DNA of 11,020 bases from an uncultured Prevotella sp. (lineage in GTDB: Bacteria; Bacteroidota; Bacteroidia; Bacteroidales; Bacteroidaceae): NCBI GenBank assembly GCA_934183355.1, contig CAKPST010000060.1, forward strand, positions 1-11,020, in the 5' to 3' direction. Both the position numbers and the translations under genes were made by a program. Every line of letters starts with the position of its first letter. The first letter of the stretch is position 1. The notes beneath the pieces are model-generated. The model worked only from the letters and a program-made list of their open reading frames with translations, did no database searches and was not told the origin of the DNA. Below, in pieces: positions 1-7,128 of this stretch.

Positions 1-76
1 CCATGCGTTTTCCGTTAAAGTGAAATCTTTATGAATGTTAAATATAAACCCTTGTGTGAAAATACTTTGAGGATTA

Positions 77-108
77 TTTGGCAGTTTAGGTTTTCTGTTA
101 TACCTTTG
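77..108 (+). promoter_or_regulatory. Bacteroidetes-type promoter for the small RNA
   Basis: TTTG at 77-80 is followed after 20 bases by TACCTTTG at 101-108. This matches the primary sigma factor consensus known from Bacteroides (TTTG near -33, TAnnTTTG near -7) in both boxes and in spacing. Transcription would start near 113-116, just ahead of the structured stretch that ends in the terminator at 247-274. No open reading frame follows, so the promoter most likely drives a noncoding RNA. Confidence 0.7.
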
Positions 109-113
109 CACCC

Positions 114-274
114 AGATAACTGAGAGATAGTCATCATCAAAATGTGCAGATAATGTACAGAGAATGATTTTCAGAAAATCCAAATGGTTCTAAGCCAGAT
201 AGTTATAAGCGGTAATAGTACGTTCCTCGTACGCACCGCTGAAAGAGGGATTCCACATAGGAGTCCCTTTTTTT
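114..274 (+). ncRNA. Candidate independent small RNA, about 160 nt
   Basis: The stretch is bounded by a promoter (77-108) and an intrinsic terminator (247-274) and holds no usable frame; the ATG at 142 meets a stop after three codons. Several helices can be drawn by hand. ATAACT at 116-121 pairs with AGTTAT at 201-206 and closes a multi-branch region. TGTGCA 143-148 pairs with TGTACA 154-159. GATTTT 166-171 pairs with AAAATC 175-180. AGCGGT 208-213 pairs with ACCGCT 235-240, with GTACG/CGTAC stacked inside. The length is in the range of 6S-like RNAs, but I see no 6S rod with a central bubble, no SRP signature and no tmRNA features, so I assign no family. Exact ends are inferred from promoter and terminator positions. 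Confidence 0.6.
247..274 (+). terminator. Intrinsic terminator of the small RNA
   Basis: GGGATTCC (247-254) pairs with GGAGTCCC (260-267) through eight pairs, one of them a G-T wobble. The loop is ACATA and seven consecutive T residues follow at 268-274. This is a textbook rho-independent terminator reading on the plus strand. The intron-like sequence begins immediately behind the T-tract. Confidence 0.85.
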
Positions 275-275
275 G

Positions 276-339
276 GTATGCTCGGCACGAGCATTGTCTA
301 ACGGGTGCAAGTCCCGAAGTCATTCTTACGAATAGCAAA
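276..339 (+). mobile_element. Relic of the 5' end of a class C group II intron
   Basis: Behind the terminator come GTATG (compare the intron 5' consensus GTGYG), a hairpin ATGCTCG/CGAGCAT (278-284 with 288-294, loop GCA), then TGTCTAAC and a second hairpin CGGG/CCCG (302-305 with 313-316) around TGCAAGT. From memory, the 5' domain of the Oceanobacillus iheyensis class IIC intron has the same order: GTGTG start, a CCCGGCATGGG hairpin, GTCTA, and a GGGTGAGAGTCCC hairpin followed by GAA. Class C introns insert just after intrinsic terminators in this orientation, which fits the position exactly. Only about 60 bases remain; no domain V and no reverse transcriptase are present. The right edge is a guess. 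Confidence 0.5.
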
Positions 340-341
340 TC

Positions 342-432
342 AATAAAATAGTAAACGGGTAATTGACAGTGTTTAACGACAATAAATCAGAAAGTCGTTA
401 GTGGCTGTCAATTACCCGTTAGCTATTTTAAT
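342..432 (-). terminator. Very long hairpin behind the helicase gene
   Basis: A perfect 16-base inverted repeat, AACGGGTAATTGACAG (354-369) against 405-420, is extended outward by TAAAATAG (344-351) against 423-430. It continues inward with TAACGAC (374-380) against 394-400 around a 13-base loop. Placed 48 bases behind the helicase stop and flanked by T-rich stretches on both strands, it could terminate transcription in either direction. It is longer than a usual terminator, so a small palindromic mobile or regulatory element is an alternative. Confidence 0.55.
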
Positions 433-479
433 AATTTCGAAAGTTATTGTTCTGCGATTATTATTATCGTCTTGATTTT

Positions 480-2222
480 TTAATTTTCATTTTTCTTTCC
501 TAATGACTTCAGCCAGTTAATCGGTTTCTTCAATATTCTTGTCAGTGCGCTTGTCTGCTTTACTGCTGGAACCGATACAACGTTCTTTTGTTCAGCTGTT
601 GCAATCTTCTTGTTGCCATCGTTGCGACGGCGGTTGTTATTATTGCGACGCTTGTTACGGTTGGTAGGCTTGTTATTGTCATTGCTTGCATTTTCACCGT
701 CATTCGGTTTGCGTTCGCCCTGTCTTCTTGTATTCGGTTTACGCTCGTTGTTGGCCTTTGTTTCGTTCGGTTTCTGCTCGTTCTGAGCATTCTGCTTCTG
801 CTGACGAGCCTGTCGCTGCTGCCCCTCGGTGTTTGTTGTTTCGGTAGTGTTGTCGCTAGTGTTAGGCTTGCGACGTGGCTTGCGTTTGCGCTTGGGAGCC
901 GCATCTTCAATCTGTGTAGGCTTCTGCTCCTGCGAGTCGGTAGGCATCTCTTGTGTAGCCTCCTTTTTAGGAATCTCAGCGTTCTTCTTGCCACCACGAC
1001 CACCACGGCTACCACGGCTGTTATTAGAGCGACTACGACCATTCTTTCCACGTCCTTTGCTTGGCTGTGCGTTGTAGTCAGGAGTTTCGCCCATGCCTTC
1101 GGGTAGGGGAGTCTTCTCTACTTCGCGTTCAAGAAACTTCTCTATCTGCTTGAAACTGTATATCTCGTCCTCGGCAACGAATGTGATGGCAATGCCGTCG
1201 CGCTGTGCGCGTGCTGTACGTCCGATGCGGTGAACATAGTCTTCGGGGTCGTGTGGTACGTCAAAGTTGATGACCATGGCGATGTCGTCGATGTCGATGC
1301 CACGAGAAACGATATCGGTGGCAACAAGCACATCAATCTGACCCGACTTAAATTTATAGAGAATCTCGTCGCGCTCAGCCTGCTCCAGGTCGGAGTGCAT
1401 CTCGCCAGAATTGATTTTCATCTGTTGGAGAGTGCGGTTGATAGCCTTCACTTTCTGCTTCTTGCCAGAGAAGATGATGACACGATTGAGGTCGCCCTTG
1501 CGGAAGAGATCCTTAATGATGCCTATCTTCTGAGTTTCGTAGCAGATGTATGCACTCTGCTTGATTTTCTCAGCTGGTTTGCTCACAGCAATCTTCACTT
1601 CCACAGGATTTTTGAGCAGAGTCTTTGCTAGTTCTTCAATCTTCTGTGGCATAGTGGCAGAGAACATAATGGTCTGACATGTCTTAGGCAACTTGCTTGC
1701 TATCATCTTGATGTCCTCGGAGAATCCCATGTCGAGCATACGGTCGGCCTCGTCGAGAACGAAGAACGACACCTTGCTGAGGTCGGCAGAACCGAGTGAT
1801 ATGTGGCTAATAAGGCGTCCTGGAGTGGCTATCACCACGTCGGCACCCATCTGGAAGCTCTTTAGTTCTTGGTCGTAGCGGTTGCCGTCGTTGCCGCCAT
1901 ATACTGCTACGCTGCTAACTCCGGATAGATAGTAGCCGAATCCCTGCATAGCCTGGTCGATTTGCTGTGCTAGTTCGCGTGTCGGACTCATAATGACACA
2001 GTTGATGGCGTTGGCAGGATAGCCTCCATCGTCGAGTTTGGAGAGTATAGGGAGCAGATAGGCAGCAGTCTTGCCAGTGCCTGTCTGAGCCACACCAAGA
2101 AGGTCGCGACCCTCAAGGATAGGCGGAATACATTGTTCCTGAATAGGCGTGCACTTGTCAAAACGCATATCATAGAGAGCGTCAAGCACGTGATCGTTGA
2201 GTTGTGTTTCGTCGAAATACAT
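480..2222 (-). CDS. DEAD-box ATP-dependent RNA helicase, RhlE-like
   Basis: A 580-residue cytoplasmic helicase that would unwind RNA duplexes with ATP, for example during ribosome assembly or mRNA decay. The motifs appear in order: Q motif (F3, CTPIQEQ at 24-30), motif I AQTGTGKT 45-52, Ia PTRELAQQ 80-87, GG 109-110, Ib TPGR 133-136, II DEAD 157-160, III SAT 188-190, motif IV around 248-255, V near 301-311 (SRGIDI) and VI HRIGRTAR 331-338. The core ends near residue 375. A low-complexity tail of about 170 residues follows, rich in N, R, K and Q and including an RGG-like stretch at 403-411. The last 20 or so residues (TRILKKPINWLKSLGKK) look like a short amphipathic helix. The core resembles E. 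coli RhlE most closely; I give no symbol because RhlE-type paralogs are common in this phylum. The ATG at 2222 puts the Q motif at the expected distance. The leader has no Shine-Dalgarno. Confidence 0.95.
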   Translation of the reverse strand: MYFDETQLNDHVLDALYDMRFDKCTPIQEQCIPPILEGRDLLGVAQTGTGKTAAYLLPILSKLDDGGYPANAINCVIMSPTRELAQQIDQAMQGFGYYLSGVSSVAVYGGNDGNRYDQELKSFQMGADVVIATPGRLISHISLGSADLSKVSFFVLDEADRMLDMGFSEDIKMIASKLPKTCQTIMFSATMPQKIEELAKTLLKNPVEVKIAVSKPAEKIKQSAYICYETQKIGIIKDLFRKGDLNRVIIFSGKKQKVKAINRTLQQMKINSGEMHSDLEQAERDEILYKFKSGQIDVLVATDIVSRGIDIDDIAMVINFDVPHDPEDYVHRIGRTARAQRDGIAITFVAEDEIYSFKQIEKFLEREVEKTPLPEGMGETPDYNAQPSKGRGKNGRSRSNNSRGSRGGRGGKKNAEIPKKEATQEMPTDSQEQKPTQIEDAAPKRKRKPRRKPNTSDNTTETTNTEGQQRQARQQKQNAQNEQKPNETKANNERKPNTRRQGERKPNDGENASNDNNKPTNRNKRRNNNNRRRNDGNKKIATAEQKNVVSVPAVKQTSALTRILKKPINWLKSLGKKNEN

Positions 2223-2226
2223 TATC

Positions 2227-2253
2227 GAGTTTTGAATATTGAGTTTTGAGTTT
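2227..2253 (-). repeat. Short direct repeats in the helicase leader
   Basis: GAGTTTTGA occurs at 2227-2235 and again at 2241-2249, a 14-base period, with a partial third GAGTTT at 2248-2253. On the mRNA this reads as an A-rich leader with repeated CAAAACTC just ahead of the helicase start codon. It may be a binding or initiation element, or simply slippage-prone intergenic sequence. Confidence 0.4.
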
Positions 2254-2281
2254 CCTAATTGACGCTAAGGCGTCAATTAGG
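2254..2281 (-). terminator. Hairpin over the permease stop codon
   Basis: CCTAATTGACGC (2254-2265) and its perfect complement (2270-2281) form a 12-pair stem with a four-base loop. It spans the TGA stop of the permease gene at 2273-2275 and sits 32 bases ahead of the helicase start. No T-tract follows on the minus strand, so full termination is doubtful. A partial attenuator or an mRNA-stabilising stem between permease and helicase is more likely. Confidence 0.5.
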
Positions 2282-3511
2282 TGCTTTCTTATAACAGAAG
2301 TATGCTACAATGGCAAAGATGAAGTTTGGAATCCATGCTGCTAACATTGGTGGAGTGTTGGCGTTGATGGCGAATGTCGAGGATACAGTTTGTAGCATAA
2401 TGTATCCGAAACTCAGAGCCAAACCGATGCCGAGATACATTCCCATACCGCCCTTGCGCTTGCGCGATGATAGCGACAGACCGATAGTGGTGAGGATGAA
2501 CGAGGCGAACGACGAGGCTATGCGCTTGTGGTATTCCACCTGATATTGCACCACATTGCCACTACCTCTGTTTATCTGCTTGGAGATATACTCCTTAAGT
2601 TCGGGACTGGTGAATGTCTCTTGTTGTCCCTTTGAGTAGACGAGGTCAGTGGGTTCCATCTGTATCACGGTGTCGCGTTTCATGCCGCTTGTGATATGTT
2701 CCTTAAGTCCGCGCAATTCACGTATCTTCCAGTTGCTTATAGTCCAGTGATACTTTGAGTCGCTGATGGTGTCGTATTGGGCCTCCATAGCAGTCATGTG
2801 GCTCACGAGCTTCTTGTTCTCAAACTTGTCGAGCGAGAATCCGTAACCCTTCTTCATATTATTGTCGTAGTGCTGTATGTAGGCAATCACTCCACGGTCT
2901 ACTTGCAGCATAACGTTGTCTGCCGATGTATTCTTCTTCTTGTTCTTGTACATCGTCTCGAAGTTCTGTCTAACCACCGTTCCGTGCGGAATGACGTATG
3001 ATGAAAGATAGAAGGAGAGGGCAGAAATGAGTACGCACGAAATCATGTAAGGCCGCATGAGTCGCTTGAAGGACACGCCGGCAGCAAGCATTGAGATAAT
3101 CTCGGAGTTGGATGCAAGCTTGGACGTGAAGAAAATCACGGCGATGAATACAAACAGCGGACTGAACAGATTGGCGAAGTAAGGCACGAAGTTGGCGTAA
3201 TAATCAAATACGATAGCCTTGAGTGGTGCATGGTATTGAGAGAACTTAGCAAGGTTCTCGTTCACGTCGAAGACGATGGAAATTGATATAATCAGTGCAA
3301 TGGAGTAGATGTATGTGCCAATGAACTTGCGTATGATATACCAGTCGAGCACTTTGATGTAGCGCAGCGGATTGAGCACGCCAAGAAAGCGCAGAAAACT
3401 GAGCTTCTTGCCGGTCCATGCCGCTGCCTTGCGCAGCCATTCTGTATGCTCGCGCCACCAACGCACTATGTGCAGCAGGTGGCGCAGTCGCCTAATGTTC
3501 TTTCTTTCCAT
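2273..3511 (-). CDS. LptF/LptG-family (YjgP/YjgQ) permease
   Basis: A 412-residue inner-membrane protein of the family that forms the permease of the LPS export ABC transporter (LptB2FG), which extracts LPS from the inner membrane and feeds the LptC-A-D bridge. Hydrophobic segments lie near residues 64-82, 112-130, 155-173, 334-348, 355-375 and 390-407, giving the family's six-helix layout. The large soluble part between helices 3 and 4 (about 175-325) would be the periplasmic beta-jellyroll domain. The cytoplasmic stretch EIISMLAAGVSFKRL (137-151) matches the conserved coupling-helix region that contacts the ATPase. The N-terminus carries about 50 extra, Arg/Lys/Trp-rich residues before the usual start of the fold (IKVLDWY). 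The ATG at 3511 lies 2 bases after the tgt stop, which supports it; GTG codons at residues 45 and 54 are alternatives. Whether it acts as LptF or LptG is not decidable here. Confidence 0.9.
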   Translation of the reverse strand: MERKNIRRLRHLLHIVRWWREHTEWLRKAAAWTGKKLSFLRFLGVLNPLRYIKVLDWYIIRKFIGTYIYSIALIISISIVFDVNENLAKFSQYHAPLKAIVFDYYANFVPYFANLFSPLFVFIAVIFFTSKLASNSEIISMLAAGVSFKRLMRPYMISCVLISALSFYLSSYVIPHGTVVRQNFETMYKNKKKNTSADNVMLQVDRGVIAYIQHYDNNMKKGYGFSLDKFENKKLVSHMTAMEAQYDTISDSKYHWTISNWKIRELRGLKEHITSGMKRDTVIQMEPTDLVYSKGQQETFTSPELKEYISKQINRGSGNVVQYQVEYHKRIASSFASFILTTIGLSLSSRKRKGGMGMYLGIGLALSFGYIMLQTVSSTFAINANTPPMLAAWIPNFIFAIVAYFCYKKAPN

Positions 3512-3513
3512 CG

Positions 3514-4641
3514 TTATATTCTTCTTCCGAGATTGTCGATGACGCTACGTTTCCACTGTACGAAGTCGCCTTGCTCAATATGAGTGCGTGCGTCGGTTAC
3601 GAGGCGCAGATAGAATGCGAGGTTGTGGATGCTTGCTATCTGCATAGCGAGAAGCTCTTGCGCCTTGAAGAGGTGGTGCAAGTAGGCCTTAGTGTGTATG
3701 CGGTCGACGTCGCATCCGTCAGGGTCAATGGGCGAGAAGTCGTTCTCCCACTTCTTGTTGCGCATGTTCATCGTGCCGTTGTAGGTGAAGAGCATGGCGT
3801 TGCGTCCGTTACGTGTTGGCATCACGCAGTCGAACATGTCCACTCCTCGCTCTATTCCTTCGAGGATGTTTTGTGGTGTGCCGACCCCCATGAGATAACG
3901 GGGCTTGTCCTTGGGCAGAATCTCGTTGACCACTTCTATCATCTCGTACATAACCTCAGTCGGTTCGCCCACAGCAAGACCACCGATAGCGTTGCCGTCG
4001 GCCCCCTTGTCAGCCACAAACTTGGCTGCCTCGCGGCGTAAGTCCTTATATTTGCAGCCCTGAACGATAGGAAAGAGGCTCTGCTTGTGACCATAGAGAG
4101 GCTCTGTTTCGTTGAATCGCTTAAAGCAGCGGTCGAGCCAGCGCTGTGTCAGTCCAAGGCTCTTCTTGGCATATTCGTAGTCGCTTTCGCCTGGAGGACA
4201 CTCGTCGAACGCCATCATGATGTCGGCACCAATGATACGCTCGGTGTCCATGACGTTCTCTGGTGTGAAGATGTGCTTGGAGCCGTCGATGTGCGAACGA
4301 AACTCGCAACCCTCCTCGCGGAGTTTGCGTATGCCAGTGAGCGAGAACACCTGGAATCCACCCGAGTCGGTGAGTATCGGTCGGTCCCATGTGTTGAACT
4401 TATGCAGTCCGCCAGCCTTGCGCAATGTGTCTAGTCCGGGACGCAGGTAGAGGTGATAGGTGTTGCCGAGGATGATCTGAGCCTTCACCTGCTCACGCAA
4501 TTCCTGGAAGTGTACTCCCTTCACCGAACCAACAGTGCCCACGGGCATAAAGATTGGAGTCTTTATCTGTCCGTGGTCGGTGGTGATGATGCCAGTGCGT
4601 GCGTCGCTACATGGGTCGGTATGTTGCAGTTCAAATGTCAT
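3514..4641 (-). CDS. tgt: tRNA-guanine transglycosylase (queuine tRNA-ribosyltransferase)
   Basis: A 375-residue enzyme that exchanges guanine 34 of tRNA-Asp, -Asn, -His and -Tyr for preQ1, the committed step of queuosine formation at the anticodon wobble base. DSGGFQ at 92-97 supplies the general acid/base D92 (D102 in the Zymomonas enzyme). FDEC with D146 contacts the base, GGLAVGE is at 220-226, and the nucleophile D271 sits in FDCVMPTR. The length is normal for bacterial Tgt. The C-terminal zinc site is degenerate: the usual C-x-C-x2-C is reduced to a single C310, although the later histidine (H339 in SIHNL) is kept. The start ATG overlaps the lon stop in an ATGA, so translation is probably coupled to lon. 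The permease starts 2 bases after the stop. Confidence 0.97.
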   Translation of the reverse strand: MTFELQHTDPCSDARTGIITTDHGQIKTPIFMPVGTVGSVKGVHFQELREQVKAQIILGNTYHLYLRPGLDTLRKAGGLHKFNTWDRPILTDSGGFQVFSLTGIRKLREEGCEFRSHIDGSKHIFTPENVMDTERIIGADIMMAFDECPPGESDYEYAKKSLGLTQRWLDRCFKRFNETEPLYGHKQSLFPIVQGCKYKDLRREAAKFVADKGADGNAIGGLAVGEPTEVMYEMIEVVNEILPKDKPRYLMGVGTPQNILEGIERGVDMFDCVMPTRNGRNAMLFTYNGTMNMRNKKWENDFSPIDPDGCDVDRIHTKAYLHHLFKAQELLAMQIASIHNLAFYLRLVTDARTHIEQGDFVQWKRSVIDNLGRRI

Positions 4642-7094
4642 TTCTGTTTTTCTTCGATTTTAAAACTAATTGGATTGTCTACTGTCTCATCAGTCAGAGC
4701 AAATTGCCATACATCTTGTACGTTCTCGACGTAGTGGAAATTGACACCCTTGCGATAGATTTCTGGAATCTCCTCAATGTCCTTTTGGTTGTCGCGGCAC
4801 ATCACGATATCGGTGATGCCAGCACGCTTGGCTGCGAGAATCTTCTCCTTGATACCGCCTACGGGCAATACCTTGCCGCGGAGTGTTATCTCTCCGGTCA
4901 TGGCTGTGTTCTTGCGCACCTTGCGTTGGGTGAGAGCCGAGGCTATTGACGTGGCGATGGTGATGCCAGCAGAAGGTCCGTCCTTAGGTGTAGCTCCCTC
5001 GGGTACATGGATGTGGATGTTCCAGTTGTCAAAGATGCGATAGTCGACACCGAGTGTGTCGATGTGTGCCTTGACATATTCGAGGGCTATGACAGCCGAC
5101 TCCTTCATTACATCACCCAAGTTGCCGGTGAGTGTCAGCTTGCCAGCCTTTCCCTTGCTGAGCGATGTCTCGATGAAGAGAATTTCGCCGCCCACACTTG
5201 TCCATGCCAGTCCGGTCACTACTCCGGCGTAGCTGTTGCCCTGATAGATGTCGCGATAGAATGGTGGTTTGCCGAGAAGGTCCTCTATCTCGTTAGGAGT
5301 GATTTTCTCGTATGGCAGTTCGCCGTTGAGAGCCTTCTTGAATGCGAGCTTGCGCAGAGCCTTGTTTGTCTGTTTCTCAAGCTGTCGCACACCACTTTCG
5401 CGTGTGTATTGCTCTACTATTTTTTCTATGGCAGCCTTGTTGAATGTAGGCTTGTCTTCTTTGGCTGTCAGTCCGCAGTTGTCTATTTCGCGCGGAATGA
5501 GGTGGCGTTTGGCTATCTCTATCTTCTCCTCGGTGATGTATCCACTCACCTCAATCAGTTCCATACGGTCGAGTAGGGGGCGTGGAATGGCTCCGAGGTC
5601 GTTGGCAGTGGCTATGAAGAGAACCTTAGAGAGGTCGTAGTCCACATCGAGATAGTTGTCATGGAAGGCATTGTTCTGCTCAGGGTCGAGCACTTCGAGC
5701 AGTGCTGACGATGGGTCACCGTGTGAGGTGTTCTGTGTCACCTTGTCTATCTCGTCGAGAATGAATACTGGGTTGGATGAGCCAGCCTTCTGTATGTTCT
5801 TGATGATGCGTCCAGGCATGGCTCCGACGTATGTGCGGCGATGTCCACGTATTTCGCTCTCGTCGTGCAGACCGCCGAGCGACATGCGTACATACTTGCG
5901 CTTCATTGCCGATGCGATGCTCTTGCCGAGTGATGTCTTGCCTACTCCCGGAGGACCATAGAGGCAGATAATAGGCGATTTTAGGTCGCCTCTCAGCTTC
6001 AGCACAGCCATATATTCGAGTATGCGCTCCTTCACTTTCTCCATACCATAGTGGTCTTGGTTGAGTATTCGCTGAGCGCGTTTGAGGTCGAGGTTGTCCT
6101 TGGTGTATTCTCCCCAAGGCAAGTTGATCATTGTTTGCAGATAGTTGAACTGAATACTGTACTCAGGACTCTGCGGATTGAACATATCCAGTTTGTCGAG
6201 TTCCTTCTTGAACACCTTACCGATTTCCTCTGGCCATTTCTTTTGCTTAGCTTTCTCCTCCAGTTCCTTGCGTTCAGGCGAACCTTCACCGTTGCCAAGT
6301 TCCTCCTTGATGTTCTTAATCTGCTGTTGCAAGAAGTATTCGCGCTGCTGCTCGTCGAGGTCTTCGCGTGTCTTAGAGCGTATATTCTGCTTCAGTTCGA
6401 GCAGCTGCAACTCCTTGTGTAGCACTTTCAGTGTGCCGATAACACGATCTTTGAAGCTGTTTATTGTAAGCAAATTGGCTTTGTCATTAGTGTTGAATGG
6501 CAAGTTTGTACATACAAAGTCAACTGCAATGATATCGTTGGAGATATTGTTGAGTGCAAATTGCGACTCGTCTGGCAACTCTTCGTTCTCATGAATATAT
6601 TTGAGTGTTGTAGAACGGAGGTCTTCCATGGCTGTCTTAAACTCGCGGTCATTAGAATCTGGCATTTCTTCCAATGACTGCACAACCTCACCCATCATAT
6701 ATGGATTGGTGCGTGTGATGCTCTTTAGCTCGCAACGTCCGAGAGCCTGAACGATGGCTGTGACGGTGTTTCCAGGTCCAGGTATCTCCAGCACCTTCAC
6801 TAACTTAGCATAAACACCATATTGGAAAAGATCCTTTTCACTTGGTTTTTCAACTTCTTGATCTTTCTGGCAGAAAACAGCAAAAGCCGCATCGGGCAGT
6901 TTGTGTATTTTTTCTAGAAGGTTGAGGCTCTGCTTGCGTCCGATGATGATGGGTGCTATCACTCCTGGAAACAACACCATGTTGCGTGTAGCAAGTACAG
7001 GTATTTCACCTTCTATGTTTACGTCGAACAGATTTCTCACATCGCCGTCATAGTCGGCAATCATCTGTATTGATGTATTTTGTCTCTTGTTCAT
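4638..7094 (-). CDS. lon: ATP-dependent Lon protease
   Basis: An 818-residue cytoplasmic AAA+ serine protease that degrades misfolded and selected regulatory proteins. The LON substrate-binding domain covers roughly residues 30-235 (starts [14 protein letters not shown]). A charged coiled-coil linker lies around 225-310. The ATPase domain carries Walker A GPPGVGKT 380-387, Walker B ILDEID 445-450, sensor 1 near N498 and a sensor 2 arginine near 570. The protease domain has the catalytic serine S708 in PKDGPSAG and lysine K751 in GGIKEK, with the same 43-residue spacing as S679/K722 of E. coli Lon. All catalytic parts are intact. It is slightly longer than E. coli Lon (784) because of the N-terminus and linker. 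It is first in the run lon-tgt-permease, behind its own promoter candidate. No CIRCE-type heat-shock operator is visible upstream. Confidence 0.98.
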   Translation of the reverse strand: MNKRQNTSIQMIADYDGDVRNLFDVNIEGEIPVLATRNMVLFPGVIAPIIIGRKQSLNLLEKIHKLPDAAFAVFCQKDQEVEKPSEKDLFQYGVYAKLVKVLEIPGPGNTVTAIVQALGRCELKSITRTNPYMMGEVVQSLEEMPDSNDREFKTAMEDLRSTTLKYIHENEELPDESQFALNNISNDIIAVDFVCTNLPFNTNDKANLLTINSFKDRVIGTLKVLHKELQLLELKQNIRSKTREDLDEQQREYFLQQQIKNIKEELGNGEGSPERKELEEKAKQKKWPEEIGKVFKKELDKLDMFNPQSPEYSIQFNYLQTMINLPWGEYTKDNLDLKRAQRILNQDHYGMEKVKERILEYMAVLKLRGDLKSPIICLYGPPGVGKTSLGKSIASAMKRKYVRMSLGGLHDESEIRGHRRTYVGAMPGRIIKNIQKAGSSNPVFILDEIDKVTQNTSHGDPSSALLEVLDPEQNNAFHDNYLDVDYDLSKVLFIATANDLGAIPRPLLDRMELIEVSGYITEEKIEIAKRHLIPREIDNCGLTAKEDKPTFNKAAIEKIVEQYTRESGVRQLEKQTNKALRKLAFKKALNGELPYEKITPNEIEDLLGKPPFYRDIYQGNSYAGVVTGLAWTSVGGEILFIETSLSKGKAGKLTLTGNLGDVMKESAVIALEYVKAHIDTLGVDYRIFDNWNIHIHVPEGATPKDGPSAGITIATSIASALTQRKVRKNTAMTGEITLRGKVLPVGGIKEKILAAKRAGITDIVMCRDNQKDIEEIPEIYRKGVNFHYVENVQDVWQFALTDETVDNPISFKIEEKQK

Positions 7095-7128
7095 ATATCC
7101 GTTTGTGTCTCGTAGGGTTATATCCGTG

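Larger units (their letters stand above)
1..479. other. Protein-free left region (overview)
   Basis: No reading frame here looks like a gene on either strand. Bases 1-76 are AT-rich and I recognise nothing in them; they may be the spacer to a gene beyond the window. From 77 to 274 there is a plus-strand promoter, a structured RNA candidate and its terminator. A group II intron-like fragment follows from 276, then a 91-base hairpin at 342-432. Bases 433-479 are an AT-rich tail behind the helicase gene with only weak short palindromes, such as TTTCGAAA around 437-444. Confidence 0.7.

Noticed and set aside
208..240. Group II intron domain V at the hairpin AGCGGT...ACCGCT
   Set aside because: The length is close to domain V, but the lower and upper stems are separated by an uneven 4/2 internal loop and the tip is not a GNRA tetraloop. 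It also lies upstream of, not downstream from, the intron-like 5' end.
114..274. 6S, SRP or tmRNA identity for the small RNA candidate
   Set aside because: I see no long rod with central bubble, no GGAAGCAG-type SRP loop, and no tRNA-like ends. The length alone is not enough to name a family.
296..320. Cobalamin-riboswitch-like motif around GGGTGCAAGTCCCG
   Set aside because: It superficially resembles the B12 box region, but the required downstream conserved core is missing and no transport or cobalamin gene follows. The intron comparison explains more of the segment.
588..1106. 172-residue plus-strand open frame opposite the helicase tail
   Set aside because: It is the mirror of a low-complexity N/R/Q-rich tail, has an implausible Leu/Val/Ser/Cys-rich composition, and overlaps a certain gene on the other strand. 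The same holds for the other long plus-strand frames opposite lon, tgt and the beta-helix genes.
2227..2281. CRISPR-like repeats in the permease/helicase gap
   Set aside because: There are only two short 9-base repeats with a 14-base period and one palindrome; no repeat-spacer pattern exists.
4638..4641. Frameshift between lon and tgt
   Set aside because: The two genes overlap by ATGA in different frames, but both encode complete proteins with normal ends, so this is ordinary coupling and not a break.
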